Assembly: GCA_003510215.1 (NCBI GenBank)
Contig: DOKQ01000086.1
Span: 1-7,739 of the forward strand
Length of the DNA: 7,739 bases
Direction of reading: 5' to 3'
DNA from: Erysipelotrichaceae bacterium
Lineage (GTDB): Bacteria; Bacillota_I; Bacilli_A; Erysipelotrichales; Erysipelotrichaceae
Of the stretch, positions 1-6,581 are shown in pieces. The translations under genes were made by a program, and so were the position numbers. Numbering within the stretch: the stretch's first letter is position 1; the number at the start of each line of letters is the position of its first letter. Under the pieces are notes generated by a model. The model had not been told where the DNA came from and ran no database searches. It saw only the letters and a list, made by a program, of their open reading frames with translations.

Positions 1-963
1 CAATGTTGCGGTGTTAAGCGAAGTCGAAAAACGAATCCATGGGGTTCGATTAATAATGTGAGTAATCAAGGTTCTGCTGTAAATAAGATGAAATGGGTTC
101 CTCATGGGGTCTATCGGGTAGGAAATGGTGAATCTTCGGGATATCCAAGTGATTTTGAAGGTCCTGAAATTGATGTTCAGACGGATGGTTTTTACATGGA
201 TGAAACAGTTGTGACCAATGCAATGTTTGAGACATTTGTTAATGAAACAGGGTATATCACCTTTGCTCAGCGCTATGGCTCTTCCTTTGTGTTTCATTTA
301 CTATTAGAAGACGGTTATGTGGGAGAAACTGTTGTTGGCTTAAGTTGGTGGATTGATGTTAAGGGAGCAAACTGGATGTATCCCTATGGCGATAAACGGT
401 CATACAAAGACTTGATGGATTATCCGGTTGTTCATGTAACTATGGAAGATGCATTGGCTTATTGCGCATGGGCTAACAAACGTTTACCCACAGAAATCGA
501 GTGGGAGATTGCGGCCCGTGGTGGGAGAAAGAGTCTAATCTATCCCTGGGGAAATGATCTTGAACCAGATGGATTGCACCTTTGCAACATTTGGCAAGGA
601 AGTTTCCCACATGAGAATACACAATTGGATGGTTACTTGGGTGTAGCACCGGCAGATGCATTTTATGAAAACGAATATGGGTTAAAGCAAATGATTGGAA
701 ATGTCTGGGAGTTATGTAGCAATGCTGCGAGAATTCCGCTCAATCAAATCAAAAAGCAATCCATCGAAGAGCAGATACAACAGTTTCATTCGGGTAGAGT
801 TGCAAGCTATGCGGCGAAAGGCGGGTCATTTTTGTGTCATCAATCCTATTGTCATCGATATCGTCTTGCGGCTCGCAATGGCATTGATCGACTCTCTTCT
901 TCGTCCAACTGCTCATTTCGTTGTGTTGCGGATGAATCATCGATACCATCCGTGACAAAATGA
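1..963 (+). CDS. Formylglycine-generating enzyme (FGE/SUMF1 family), 5' end outside window
   Basis: FGE oxidises a cysteine in the C-x-[PA]-x-R motif of type I sulfatases to formylglycine, using oxygen and copper. The frame is open to the left edge, so 320 residues are visible and the true start lies outside. The family core is clear: VPHGVYRVG, FYMDETVVTNAMFETFVNETGY, SFVFH, WWIDVKGANW, HVTMEDALAYCAWANKRLPTEIEWE, YPWGN, NIWQGSFP, GYGL-like EYGL, IGNVWE, KGGSFLCHQSYCHRYR and SFRCVAD. The last part holds both catalytic cysteines (visible residues 279 and 284, bases 835-837 and 850-852) and the conserved Ser of GGS. These blocks match human SUMF1 closely, which separates it from generic C-type-lectin-like COG1262 relatives. 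A GTG at base 58 could be read as start, but it has no Shine-Dalgarno site and upstream codons encode a CC-G-x-K-R stretch like the N-terminal CGCG-x-P-x-R region of human FGE. Odd: IGNVWE is followed by LCSNAAR, not the usual W-T-S-D-W. No sulfatase gene lies in the window. Confidence 0.9.
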   Translation, partial: QCCGVKRSRKTNPWGSINNVSNQGSAVNKMKWVPHGVYRVGNGESSGYPSDFEGPEIDVQTDGFYMDETVVTNAMFETFVNETGYITFAQRYGSSFVFHLLLEDGYVGETVVGLSWWIDVKGANWMYPYGDKRSYKDLMDYPVVHVTMEDALAYCAWANKRLPTEIEWEIAARGGRKSLIYPWGNDLEPDGLHLCNIWQGSFPHENTQLDGYLGVAPADAFYENEYGLKQMIGNVWELCSNAARIPLNQIKKQSIEEQIQQFHSGRVASYAAKGGSFLCHQSYCHRYRLAARNGIDRLSSSSNCSFRCVADESSIPSVTK

Positions 964-980
964 GTTTTGCATTGTATGAT
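952..980 (+). promoter_or_regulatory. Possible promoter for the metallo-hydrolase gene
   Basis: GTGACA (952-957), a 17-bp spacer and TATGAT (975-980) resemble a sigma-A promoter that overlaps the last codons of the FGE gene. It would start transcription about 20 bases before the next ATG. The -35 box is imperfect and the gene could equally be read from upstream, as no terminator lies between the two genes. Confidence 0.3.
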
Positions 981-1006
981 TAAGATAAAGAAATGAGGTT
1001 GAGGGT

Positions 1007-1636
1007 ATGATCAAAGTCACGTGGCTTGGACATTCAAGTGTCAAACTTGATTACAAAGGGTTTCAGATTATAATGGATCCCTATGCACCAGGGACTGTCC
1101 CTGGATTAGATGAAATAAGTGAGGAAGCTCATTTGGTGCTTTGCTCCCATGAGCATCGTGATCATAATTCAAGAGAATCCGTTCGTTTTGCAACCGGAGT
1201 GGTCAATCCGTTTGAAGTGATTGAACTGCACAGTTATCATGATGATGTATTGGGAGCAAAACGGGGACCGAACACCATTCATGTTTTGGTAAATGATGAG
1301 ATTAAAATAGTGCATCTTGGTGACATCGGATGTCAACCGACGTCAAATCAGATTCAGAAAATGTATCAGGCAGATCTAATTTTTGTGCCGGTGGGTGGAC
1401 ATTATACAGCAGAACTCGATGTGATTCATCAGGTTTTAAAGGATATCGACCCCAAAGTCATTGTTCCCATGCATTTTCGCAGTGATACGTTTGGCTATGA
1501 TGTGATTGGTCAGGTAGAACCATTTTTGAATATGTGCAATCATGTCTTGCATCTAAATTTCCATAGTTTTAGTTATCCTACCGATCCAAATACATCGATA
1601 GTTGTACTTAAGCCAAAATATTTGAAGTCATTATAG
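1007..1636 (+). CDS. Metallo-beta-lactamase-fold hydrolase, COG2220 / UlaG-like (Lactamase_B_3)
   Basis: A 209-residue, probably cytoplasmic metal-dependent hydrolase with no signal peptide. Seen: VTWLGHSSVKL at the N-terminus, DPY at 24-26, the metal motif HEHRDH (48-53), YHDD...GAKRGPNT (77-90), HLGDIG (103-108), PVGGHYT (128-134) and PMHF (154-157). This order and spacing is the standard pattern of the COG2220 group, and all expected metal ligands (His48, His50, Asp52, His53, Asp106, His156) appear present. Known members act on varied substrates (for example UlaG on ascorbate-6-phosphate lactone), so the substrate cannot be named. The ATG has a GAGG site at 995-998, 8 bases upstream. It follows the FGE gene by 43 bases and is closed by the terminator at 1670-1704, so the two may be cotranscribed; a functional link is not shown. 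Confidence 0.88.
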   Translation: MIKVTWLGHSSVKLDYKGFQIIMDPYAPGTVPGLDEISEEAHLVLCSHEHRDHNSRESVRFATGVVNPFEVIELHSYHDDVLGAKRGPNTIHVLVNDEIKIVHLGDIGCQPTSNQIQKMYQADLIFVPVGGHYTAELDVIHQVLKDIDPKVIVPMHFRSDTFGYDVIGQVEPFLNMCNHVLHLNFHSFSYPTDPNTSIVVLKPKYLKSL

Positions 1637-1669
1637 TTCTTATTCGACTTTTACAATCATAGATTTAAG

Positions 1670-1704
1670 AAGTAACATGATTTGACTCGTGTTACTTTTG
1701 TTTT
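1670..1704 (+). terminator. Rho-independent terminator after the metallo-hydrolase gene
   Basis: AAGTAACATGA (1670-1680) pairs with TCGTGTTACTT (1687-1697), giving an 11-bp stem with one G-T pair and a 6-base loop. It is followed by a T-rich run broken by one G. It lies 34 bases after the stop codon. Confidence 0.8.
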
Positions 1705-1742
1705 GAATATTGCGTATGAGCGGTAATTTCTTCGATTTCGTG

Positions 1743-1748
1743 TATAAT
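1743..1748 (+). promoter_or_regulatory. -10 box for the HD-GYP gene
   Basis: A perfect TATAAT preceded by GTG lies 23 bases upstream of the ATG at 1772. No good -35 box is found 16-18 bases further upstream (sequence there is near GCGGTA), so recognition may depend on the bases just before the -10 or on an activator. The ribosome site is AAAGGTG at 1761-1767. Confidence 0.5.
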
Positions 1749-1771
1749 AGTTGTGTTAGAAAAGGTGTAAT

Positions 1772-3715
1772 ATGAGCTCTGTCCCTACCAAGCAAATTAA
1801 ATCGAAAATTAATCGAATCGTTTTTACCATAATTGTACTGAGTATTAGTGTTGTCACTTACTTAAGGTTTTTTGCGTCCAGTCACAGTGAAATGACATCG
1901 ATGGTCGATGCACTTTCCTCACAATCGGTGATGATTCACAAGATGGTAAAAGATGCGAATGTAAAATATCAGCTTTTGGAACAGATGCAAACATCTGAAA
2001 ATCCTGATCTTAAATCTCTGATTTTAGAGAGGACACGCTCACTTGAACAGGGGAGAATTAGTTTTGATCAATCTTTGCGACAAATGATGTCAGGAGTTGT
2101 TTTGACACCACAGGGAAGTATCGATGTTAATCGAGTTGTCTCTAAAAATCAGTTACTCATCAATCATATATGGGAACTATGGACACAGGCGTCATCAGAT
2201 ATGATCTATTTGTCCATGCAGACTGAATTAACGGAGGATTTTCAAACAACCCTTTTTGAAGTGAATTTTGAAAACTACGAATTGGCTCTTGCGTTGGATG
2301 AGTTGTCGGATACGATTCGAACTGAGAAGAAGAACTCATTACTTTTATTTGAAATGATTGCTGGGGTAAGTTTTATATCCATTGTTATATATTTGCTTTT
2401 AAACTTAAGAAAGTTTTATGTTTATGTAATTGAACCTATCAATGCTGTATATATTTCCTTAAAACAACGTGGTTTACTTCGAAACAATGAGACAATCATG
2501 AATAAAGATGAAGTGGATGATTTGCTTGGGTCATTTCAGGCTGGATTTTCTCGACTTGATAAAGTGCTTGATCTAATCAATCAGCTGAATCGAAATGTTT
2601 CCTTTGAGGAAAATCTTATCTATATTTTCGATAACTTCAAACCACTGATTCCGTTTGAACATCTCGGTATTGCCATTCTTACAGACAATGATGAGATGCT
2701 TGAACTTAGATATGCACTTTCAGATAAAAATTTAGATAATCTTCCATCTAAGATGATCGGGTTGCGACAAGCCATTGATCAAACTACCTTGAATTCGGTG
2801 GTTAAATCAAAGAAAGTTCGAGTAATTCATGATCTAATAGAGCATACTTCGGGTAGACCAATGTCACCTTACAATCAGTTGTTACTGCAATCAGGAATTC
2901 GTTCTTCCATTGCCTTGCCTTTAGTAGCCAATGAGTTACCTATTGGTATTATTTTCTTTTCAAACACGGTTCCTCATAGTTACACTCAGGAACATATTGA
3001 TTTCTTAACGACACTGGCCGATAGTATCAGCTTATCTTTTTATCAGAAAATCTATGTGGATGATGTTTTGTTCAGTGGTATTCGTGCTATTGCCAAGCTA
3101 GCAGAAGCGAGAGACAGTGATACTGGTGATCACTTAAACAGAATGAAGAAATATTCAAGATTTATAGCTGAAAAACTGTTTGAGTTAGATGAATATAAAG
3201 GATATATTACACCAGGATATATTCGTGATTTGGAATCATTTGCTCCAATTCATGACATTGGTAAAGTTGGCATATCTGATGAACTCCTATTGTTTAAAGG
3301 CAGATATTCAGATGAGCAACGAGAGGATATGAAGAAGCATGTGGAGTTTGGATCTGCAGTTCTTCATGAGGCCGCATTCAGTATGGCCATACACGGTAAG
3401 AAGCAATTATTTGATATGCCCATCCACATCGTGACGTATCATCATGAAAAATGGGATGGTAGTGGTTATCCAAAAGGATTAAAAGGGGAGGAAATTCCTT
3501 TAAGTGCACGTATCGTCTCAGTAGCCGATGTATTGGATGCGCTATTGAGTAAACGAGTCTATAAGGATGCTATACCATTTGAAGAAACCATTAAAATTTT
3601 AGTAAACCTTTCTGGCAAGGAATTTGATCCGAAAATCATTGATATAATCATTCAGAATCAAGAGGAGTTACTTACTCTTTATCAACATTTAATGAAAATG
3701 GAAAATTCAACATAA
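1772..3715 (+). CDS. Membrane GAF/HD-GYP protein, probable cyclic-di-GMP phosphodiesterase
   Basis: A 647-residue sensor protein. A transmembrane helix at about 16-34 and another at about 190-211 flank a roughly 155-residue outer domain that is probably mostly helical. After the membrane comes a linker (about 212-268), a GAF-like domain (about 270-425, with SSIALPLVANELPIGIIFFS near its end) and a C-terminal HD-GYP domain (about 432-640). The HD-GYP motifs are intact: RDSDTGDHLNR (447-457), HDIGK (494-498), KKHVEFG (521-527), HHEKWDGSGYPKGL (557-570) and VADVLDAL (584-591). HD-GYP proteins of this type hydrolyse cyclic-di-GMP to pGpG or GMP, so this enzyme probably lowers cyclic-di-GMP in response to an external or cytoplasmic ligand. 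The usual Glu of the D-x-E-T-G-x-H motif is Asp450, a common variant. No GGDEF domain is present. The gene has its own -10 box and follows a terminator, so it is likely monocistronic. Confidence 0.93.
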   Translation: MSSVPTKQIKSKINRIVFTIIVLSISVVTYLRFFASSHSEMTSMVDALSSQSVMIHKMVKDANVKYQLLEQMQTSENPDLKSLILERTRSLEQGRISFDQSLRQMMSGVVLTPQGSIDVNRVVSKNQLLINHIWELWTQASSDMIYLSMQTELTEDFQTTLFEVNFENYELALALDELSDTIRTEKKNSLLLFEMIAGVSFISIVIYLLLNLRKFYVYVIEPINAVYISLKQRGLLRNNETIMNKDEVDDLLGSFQAGFSRLDKVLDLINQLNRNVSFEENLIYIFDNFKPLIPFEHLGIAILTDNDEMLELRYALSDKNLDNLPSKMIGLRQAIDQTTLNSVVKSKKVRVIHDLIEHTSGRPMSPYNQLLLQSGIRSSIALPLVANELPIGIIFFSNTVPHSYTQEHIDFLTTLADSISLSFYQKIYVDDVLFSGIRAIAKLAEARDSDTGDHLNRMKKYSRFIAEKLFELDEYKGYITPGYIRDLESFAPIHDIGKVGISDELLLFKGRYSDEQREDMKKHVEFGSAVLHEAAFSMAIHGKKQLFDMPIHIVTYHHEKWDGSGYPKGLKGEEIPLSARIVSVADVLDALLSKRVYKDAIPFEETIKILVNLSGKEFDPKIIDIIIQNQEELLTLYQHLMKMENST

Positions 3716-3752
3716 TGAACATTCAGTCCATAACTATTTCTTTTGAACCGCA

Positions 3753-3780
3753 TTGTATATTCGGATTTCAGGTGTATAAT
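3753..3780 (+). promoter_or_regulatory. Promoter for the small membrane protein gene
   Basis: TTGTAT (3753-3758), a 16-bp spacer and a perfect TATAAT (3775-3780) lie about 70 bases upstream of the chosen ATG at 3849. This suggests a leader of about 60 bases. No terminator for the HD-GYP gene was found before it, so some read-through is possible. Confidence 0.6.
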
Positions 3781-3848
3781 TAACTTAGTAGTAGAAGTGA
3801 TTCGATGTTGTGTTGATTGGGCTTTTGGCGGGACAAGAGGTGATTGAC

Positions 3849-4295
3849 ATGAAAGACCAATCGAGCAAATCATTTATCTTATCTTCTTTAGTTGTGTTGT
3901 TATTGAGTGGCATATTGCTTTTTCTCTTATTCTTTCTGTATTTTGGCTTTACTCTTCTAGTAGAACTGACTTTGTATCGTGATAACCCACAGGGAATGAG
4001 CTATGATTCCTTAAGGTTGATATTTGCTTTCATTGTCATGTTTATTCTAGGAGGGGTGATGAAACTGAAAGTTCATCGTATCATTAAGGGAACTGCAATG
4101 ACGGTTGGATTAGCGCTGTACTACATCGCCATCTATCTTTCGATGTTTCGTTTTGGTTTTGTATCCATAATTGTGATTGCGATAAGTATTGGCTTTGTCT
4201 TATATATGATGATACGGATGAAGGTACCAACGTTCTATTATGTCTGCCTTGTATTTAGTCTTGTAGGAGCATTAGCCTATGGATTTCCAGGTTAA
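3849..4295 (+). CDS. Small integral membrane protein, unknown function
   Basis: A 148-residue, strongly hydrophobic protein that I do not recognise. About five membrane helices can be seen: roughly 9-38 (long, possibly a single tilted helix or a hairpin), 55-71, 82-100, 103-122 and 128-146. Short polar loops lie between them, including YRDNPQG at 43-49 and the basic stretch KLKVHRIIK at 72-80. No enzymatic motif is visible. The start at 3849 is chosen over an in-frame GTG at 3810 because an AGAGGTGA site (3835-3842) sits 6 bases before the ATG, whereas the GTG has no ribosome site. The gene has its own promoter and ends 20 bases before a shared hairpin terminator, so it is probably a single-gene unit. 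Confidence 0.75.
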   Translation: MKDQSSKSFILSSLVVLLLSGILLFLLFFLYFGFTLLVELTLYRDNPQGMSYDSLRLIFAFIVMFILGGVMKLKVHRIIKGTAMTVGLALYYIAIYLSMFRFGFVSIIVIAISIGFVLYMMIRMKVPTFYYVCLVFSLVGALAYGFPG

Positions 4296-4315
4296 GATTT
4301 ACTGAATGAATTATA

Positions 4316-4347
4316 AAACCACCACGGACATTGATCTGTGGTGGTTT
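4316..4347. terminator. Bidirectional terminator between convergent genes
   Basis: AAACCACCAC (4316-4325) pairs with GTGGTGGTTT (4338-4347). The stem extends inward by three pairs, one of them G-T, to a 6-base loop. The A run on one side and T run on the other let it work for the membrane protein gene (plus strand) and the GntR gene, whose stop codon is only 4 bases away (minus strand). Confidence 0.85.
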
Positions 4348-4351
4348 AATC

Positions 4352-5065
4352 TTATTCGCGAATGGCGTGTAATCTGAATGTATAACGATCACTTCGATAG
4401 TAAATCTTTGAGTATTCAAAAATTGTTTCGTCACTAAGCAAGGAATAGATTTTTAACATTAAGATAGGTGTTTGCTTATCTACATCCAAAAGGGATGCAA
4501 CTTCTTTGTCTGGTAGTATCGGAAGAACTTCCTGAAAATTCTCTTTTATTCTAAGTCCTTTACTCTCAATATAGTCATATTTGGATTGTGTCATGATTTG
4601 ATATGTCAAGTCAGGGAATAGTTCTACTGGCATAAAAGTTTCTTCCAGTAGCAATAGTTCATTATCACCGTACCTTAATCTTTTAACTTTATAAACAAGC
4701 TCATCTTCGCTAATTTTTAGTATGTTCATTACTTCATGTGTTGGATTCTCTATACTAAACTCAACAACCTTTGAATGAAAGGTTTTTTTGTTTGAAATCA
4801 TTTCTTCTTTAAAACTTGAATGTTTGTACATTTGACGCTCGACTTTACTGCTTTTAACGTATGTTCCACTCCCTTTAACTGAATAAAGAATGTTTTCGTT
4901 AACGAGAATTGTAATGGCTTTTCTAAGTGTGACTCTACTAACGCCAAACATTTCTGTCATTTTTAATTCAGATGGTAACGCATCATCAGGGCGTAACTTC
5001 TCATTTCGAATGTAATCTTCAATTTTTTTTGCAACACTATTGTACAAAGGTGATTTTTGCTCCAT
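4352..5065 (-). CDS. GntR-family transcriptional regulator, HutC subfamily (UTRA domain)
   Basis: A 237-residue DNA-binding repressor. The N-terminal winged helix-turn-helix covers about 7-70, with the GntR pattern LYNSVAKKIEDYI, LPSELKMTEMFGVSRVTLRKAI and the wing GSGTYV. A UTRA ligand-binding domain follows (about 92-232), shown by EETFMP, FPDL and the C-terminal EYSKIYYRSDRYTF. HutC-type regulators usually repress sugar or amino-acid operons and are released by a phosphorylated sugar. It is divergent from the GH4-YdjC-PTS genes, so it very probably controls them, with the sugar phosphate as inducer. The start is set at 5065: GGGAGG (minus strand, 5071-5077 region) sits 5 bases before this ATG. 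An upstream in-frame ATG at 5086 would place that site inside the gene and overlaps the predicted -10 box, so it is rejected. Confidence 0.92.
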   Translation of the reverse strand: MEQKSPLYNSVAKKIEDYIRNEKLRPDDALPSELKMTEMFGVSRVTLRKAITILVNENILYSVKGSGTYVKSSKVERQMYKHSSFKEEMISNKKTFHSKVVEFSIENPTHEVMNILKISEDELVYKVKRLRYGDNELLLLEETFMPVELFPDLTYQIMTQSKYDYIESKGLRIKENFQEVLPILPDKEVASLLDVDKQTPILMLKIYSLLSDETIFEYSKIYYRSDRYTFRLHAIRE

Positions 5066-5084
5066 AGAATACCTCCCTATGTTC

Positions 5085-5112
5085 ATTATAGGTTAATTTC
5101 ACAAATTGTCTA
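5085..5112 (-). promoter_or_regulatory. Promoter of the GntR regulator gene
   Basis: On the minus strand TAGACA (5112-5107), a 16-base spacer and a perfect TATAAT (5090-5085) lead into the ribosome site at 5077-5071. The leader would be only about 13 bases long. Confidence 0.6.
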
Positions 5113-5125
5113 TATCTGTATTATG

Positions 5126-5142
5126 GTATTTATTCTAAATAC
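5126..5142. promoter_or_regulatory. Candidate GntR operator 1 (GTATT-N7-AATAC)
   Basis: The inverted repeat GTATTT-ATTCT-AAATAC lies 13 bases upstream of the regulator's own -35 box and 31 bases upstream of the operon's -35 box. Its arms and 17-bp length match the palindrome at 5193-5209. Assignment to this GntR protein is inference from position and repetition. Confidence 0.5.
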
Positions 5143-5173
5143 ATATATTTGATAAAAAAACGCAAAAAAAACA

Positions 5174-5202
5174 TTGATATAAGCGTTTACATGTATTATA
5201 AT
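5174..5202 (+). promoter_or_regulatory. Promoter of the GH4-YdjC-PTS operon
   Basis: TTGATA (5174-5179), a 17-bp spacer and a perfect TATAAT (5197-5202) form a strong sigma-A-type promoter. Transcription would start near 5209, giving a leader of about 30 bases ending in the AGGAGGT ribosome site (5230-5236). It carries a cre-like site in the spacer and a palindrome over the -10 box. Confidence 0.8.
5178..5191. promoter_or_regulatory. Candidate cre site (CcpA catabolite repression)
   Basis: TATAAGCGTTTACA matches the classical cre consensus TGWAARCGYTTWCA at 13 of 14 positions, the exception being the second base. It fills the promoter spacer, where CcpA binding would block RNA polymerase. 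This predicts repression of the operon when a preferred sugar is present. Confidence 0.65.
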
Positions 5203-5209
5203 CAAATAC
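5193..5209. promoter_or_regulatory. Candidate GntR operator 2, over the -10 box
   Basis: GTATT-ATAATCA-AATAC is a 17-bp palindrome. It can be extended by two bases on each side to 7-bp arms ATGTATT and AATACAT (5191-5211). It covers the -10 box and the expected start site, the usual place for a repressor, and repeats the layout of the site at 5126-5142, 67 bases away centre to centre. Confidence 0.6.
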
Positions 5210-5240
5210 ATAAAGATACAGAAAAATACAGGAGGTAAAC

Positions 5241-6581
5241 ATGAAGAGACAAAAACTATGTATAGTAGGTGCTGGTAGTACGTATACATTAGGTATGATC
5301 TTGAGTTTAATCGAGGAGAAGGAAATCTTCCCGCTTGATTCAATAACTTTTTATGATACGGATGAGTTAAGACAGGAAACGATTGCTAAAGCAACAGAAA
5401 TTTTGATTCATGAAAGGTATCCTGAGCTCAGTTCCTTTACATGGACAACAAACAAAGAGGTTGCATACAAGGACGTTGACTTTGTATTCATTCAAATTCG
5501 AACAGGTGGGTTAAAGATGAGGGTTTCTGATGAGAAAATTCCTTTGAAGCATCATGTAGTAGGGCAGGAAACATGTGGACCAGGTGGTATGGCATATGGA
5601 CTGAGGTCTATTCCGGATATGATTGATATTGTTAATGATATTCGAAAGTATAGTAAGGACGCTTGGATTCTAAACTACACAAATCCAGCAGCCATAGTAG
5701 CGGAAGCTCTGAAACGTCAGTTTCCAGATGATGATAGAATTCTAAATATTTGCGACATGCCGATTGCGATTATGATGAGTTTAGCAAAAACAGTCAATCG
5801 CAGTGTATGGGATATTGAAGCAGAATACTTTGGATTAAATCATTTTGGTTGGTTTACAAAAATCACAGATATTCAGGGAAATGACTTAACGGAAGCGGTT
5901 AAGAAGGTGATTCTTTATGATGGAATTCTTCCTGAGGATACACTTATTTCGACAGATGATTCATGGAGACAGACTTTCTCACAAGTAAGAACCATGCTTG
6001 AAGATTACCCTGATTACATTCCAAACACATATCTGCAATACTACTTGTATCCAAACAGCATTGTAAAAAAGCTTGATGTTAATTACGTTCGTTCAGAGTA
6101 TGTGATTGATCACCGTGAGCAAGAGGTATTTAGTCTTGCAAATCAAATAATCCAACAGGGAAACCTGACAGGATTGCATGTTGAAGCTGATGTACATGGT
6201 CAGTATATGGTTAAAGCAGCAGCGTCACTAGCGTACAATCTAAATAAAAGATATATTGTTATAACCAAAAACAATGGGATTATTCCAAATATCAGTTCTG
6301 AAGCAATGGTTGAAGTAACTGCTGAACTCACATCATTTGGAGTTAAGCCGTATGCGCTAAAAGCGATACCAACATTTTATAAGGGTTTGATGGAAAATCA
6401 GTATGCATATGAAGCATTGGTTGTGGATGCTTATTTTGAAAAAAATCCTCGTAAATTACTTCAGGCACTGGTACTAAATAGAACTGTTATAGATACAGAA
6501 CTTGCAAAGAAAATCTTGCTTGAGATGGCTGAAGCGAACGAAGATTACTGGGGTAAGTGGGTACTTGAGGGTTTGCAATGA
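5241..6581 (+). CDS. GH4 family glycosidase, probable 6-phospho-alpha-glucosidase (GlvA/MalH type)
   Basis: A 446-residue cytoplasmic enzyme that hydrolyses 6-phospho-disaccharides delivered by a PTS. GH4 enzymes use NAD and a divalent metal, usually manganese, in an oxidation-elimination mechanism. Seen: the Rossmann motif CIVGAGSTYT (7-16), YDTD (38-41), VGQETCGPGG (107-116), NYTNPAA (145-151), CDMP (171-174), GLNHFGW (198-204) and PNTYLQYYLYP (261-271). The CDMP signature is known for 6-phospho-alpha-glucosidases; beta-type members carry CN[VI]P. By alignment from memory with Bacillus GlvA, Cys171 and His201 are metal ligands, and Asp172 and Tyr264 are the acid and base. Length and blocks match GlvA along the whole protein. 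The ATG has an AGGAGGT site 4 bases upstream. Its stop overlaps the next start (ATGA). Likely repressed by the divergent GntR protein and by CcpA. The aglycone or sugar may be non-standard given the deacetylase next door. Confidence 0.9.
   Translation: MKRQKLCIVGAGSTYTLGMILSLIEEKEIFPLDSITFYDTDELRQETIAKATEILIHERYPELSSFTWTTNKEVAYKDVDFVFIQIRTGGLKMRVSDEKIPLKHHVVGQETCGPGGMAYGLRSIPDMIDIVNDIRKYSKDAWILNYTNPAAIVAEALKRQFPDDDRILNICDMPIAIMMSLAKTVNRSVWDIEAEYFGLNHFGWFTKITDIQGNDLTEAVKKVILYDGILPEDTLISTDDSWRQTFSQVRTMLEDYPDYIPNTYLQYYLYPNSIVKKLDVNYVRSEYVIDHREQEVFSLANQIIQQGNLTGLHVEADVHGQYMVKAAASLAYNLNKRYIVITKNNGIIPNISSEAMVEVTAELTSFGVKPYALKAIPTFYKGLMENQYAYEALVVDAYFEKNPRKLLQALVLNRTVIDTELAKKILLEMAEANEDYWGKWVLEGLQ

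Noticed and set aside
58..60. GTG at 58 as the start of the FGE gene
   Set aside because: No ribosome site precedes it, and the open upstream frame encodes a family-like N-terminal motif.
473..958. Several short reading frames inside the FGE gene on both strands
   Set aside because: They are shadows of the conserved FGE frame with no recognisable protein features.
3810..3848. In-frame GTG at 3810 as the start of the small membrane protein
   Set aside because: No ribosome site before it; the strong AGAGGTGA site points to the ATG at 3849.
5066..5086. Upstream ATG at 5086 (minus strand) as start of the GntR gene
   Set aside because: It overlaps the -10 box, and the GGGAGG site is placed for the ATG at 5065.
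5110..5343. Minus-strand reading frame across the operon promoter and GH4 start
   Set aside because: It overlaps the GH4 gene and control region, has no ribosome site and no family features.
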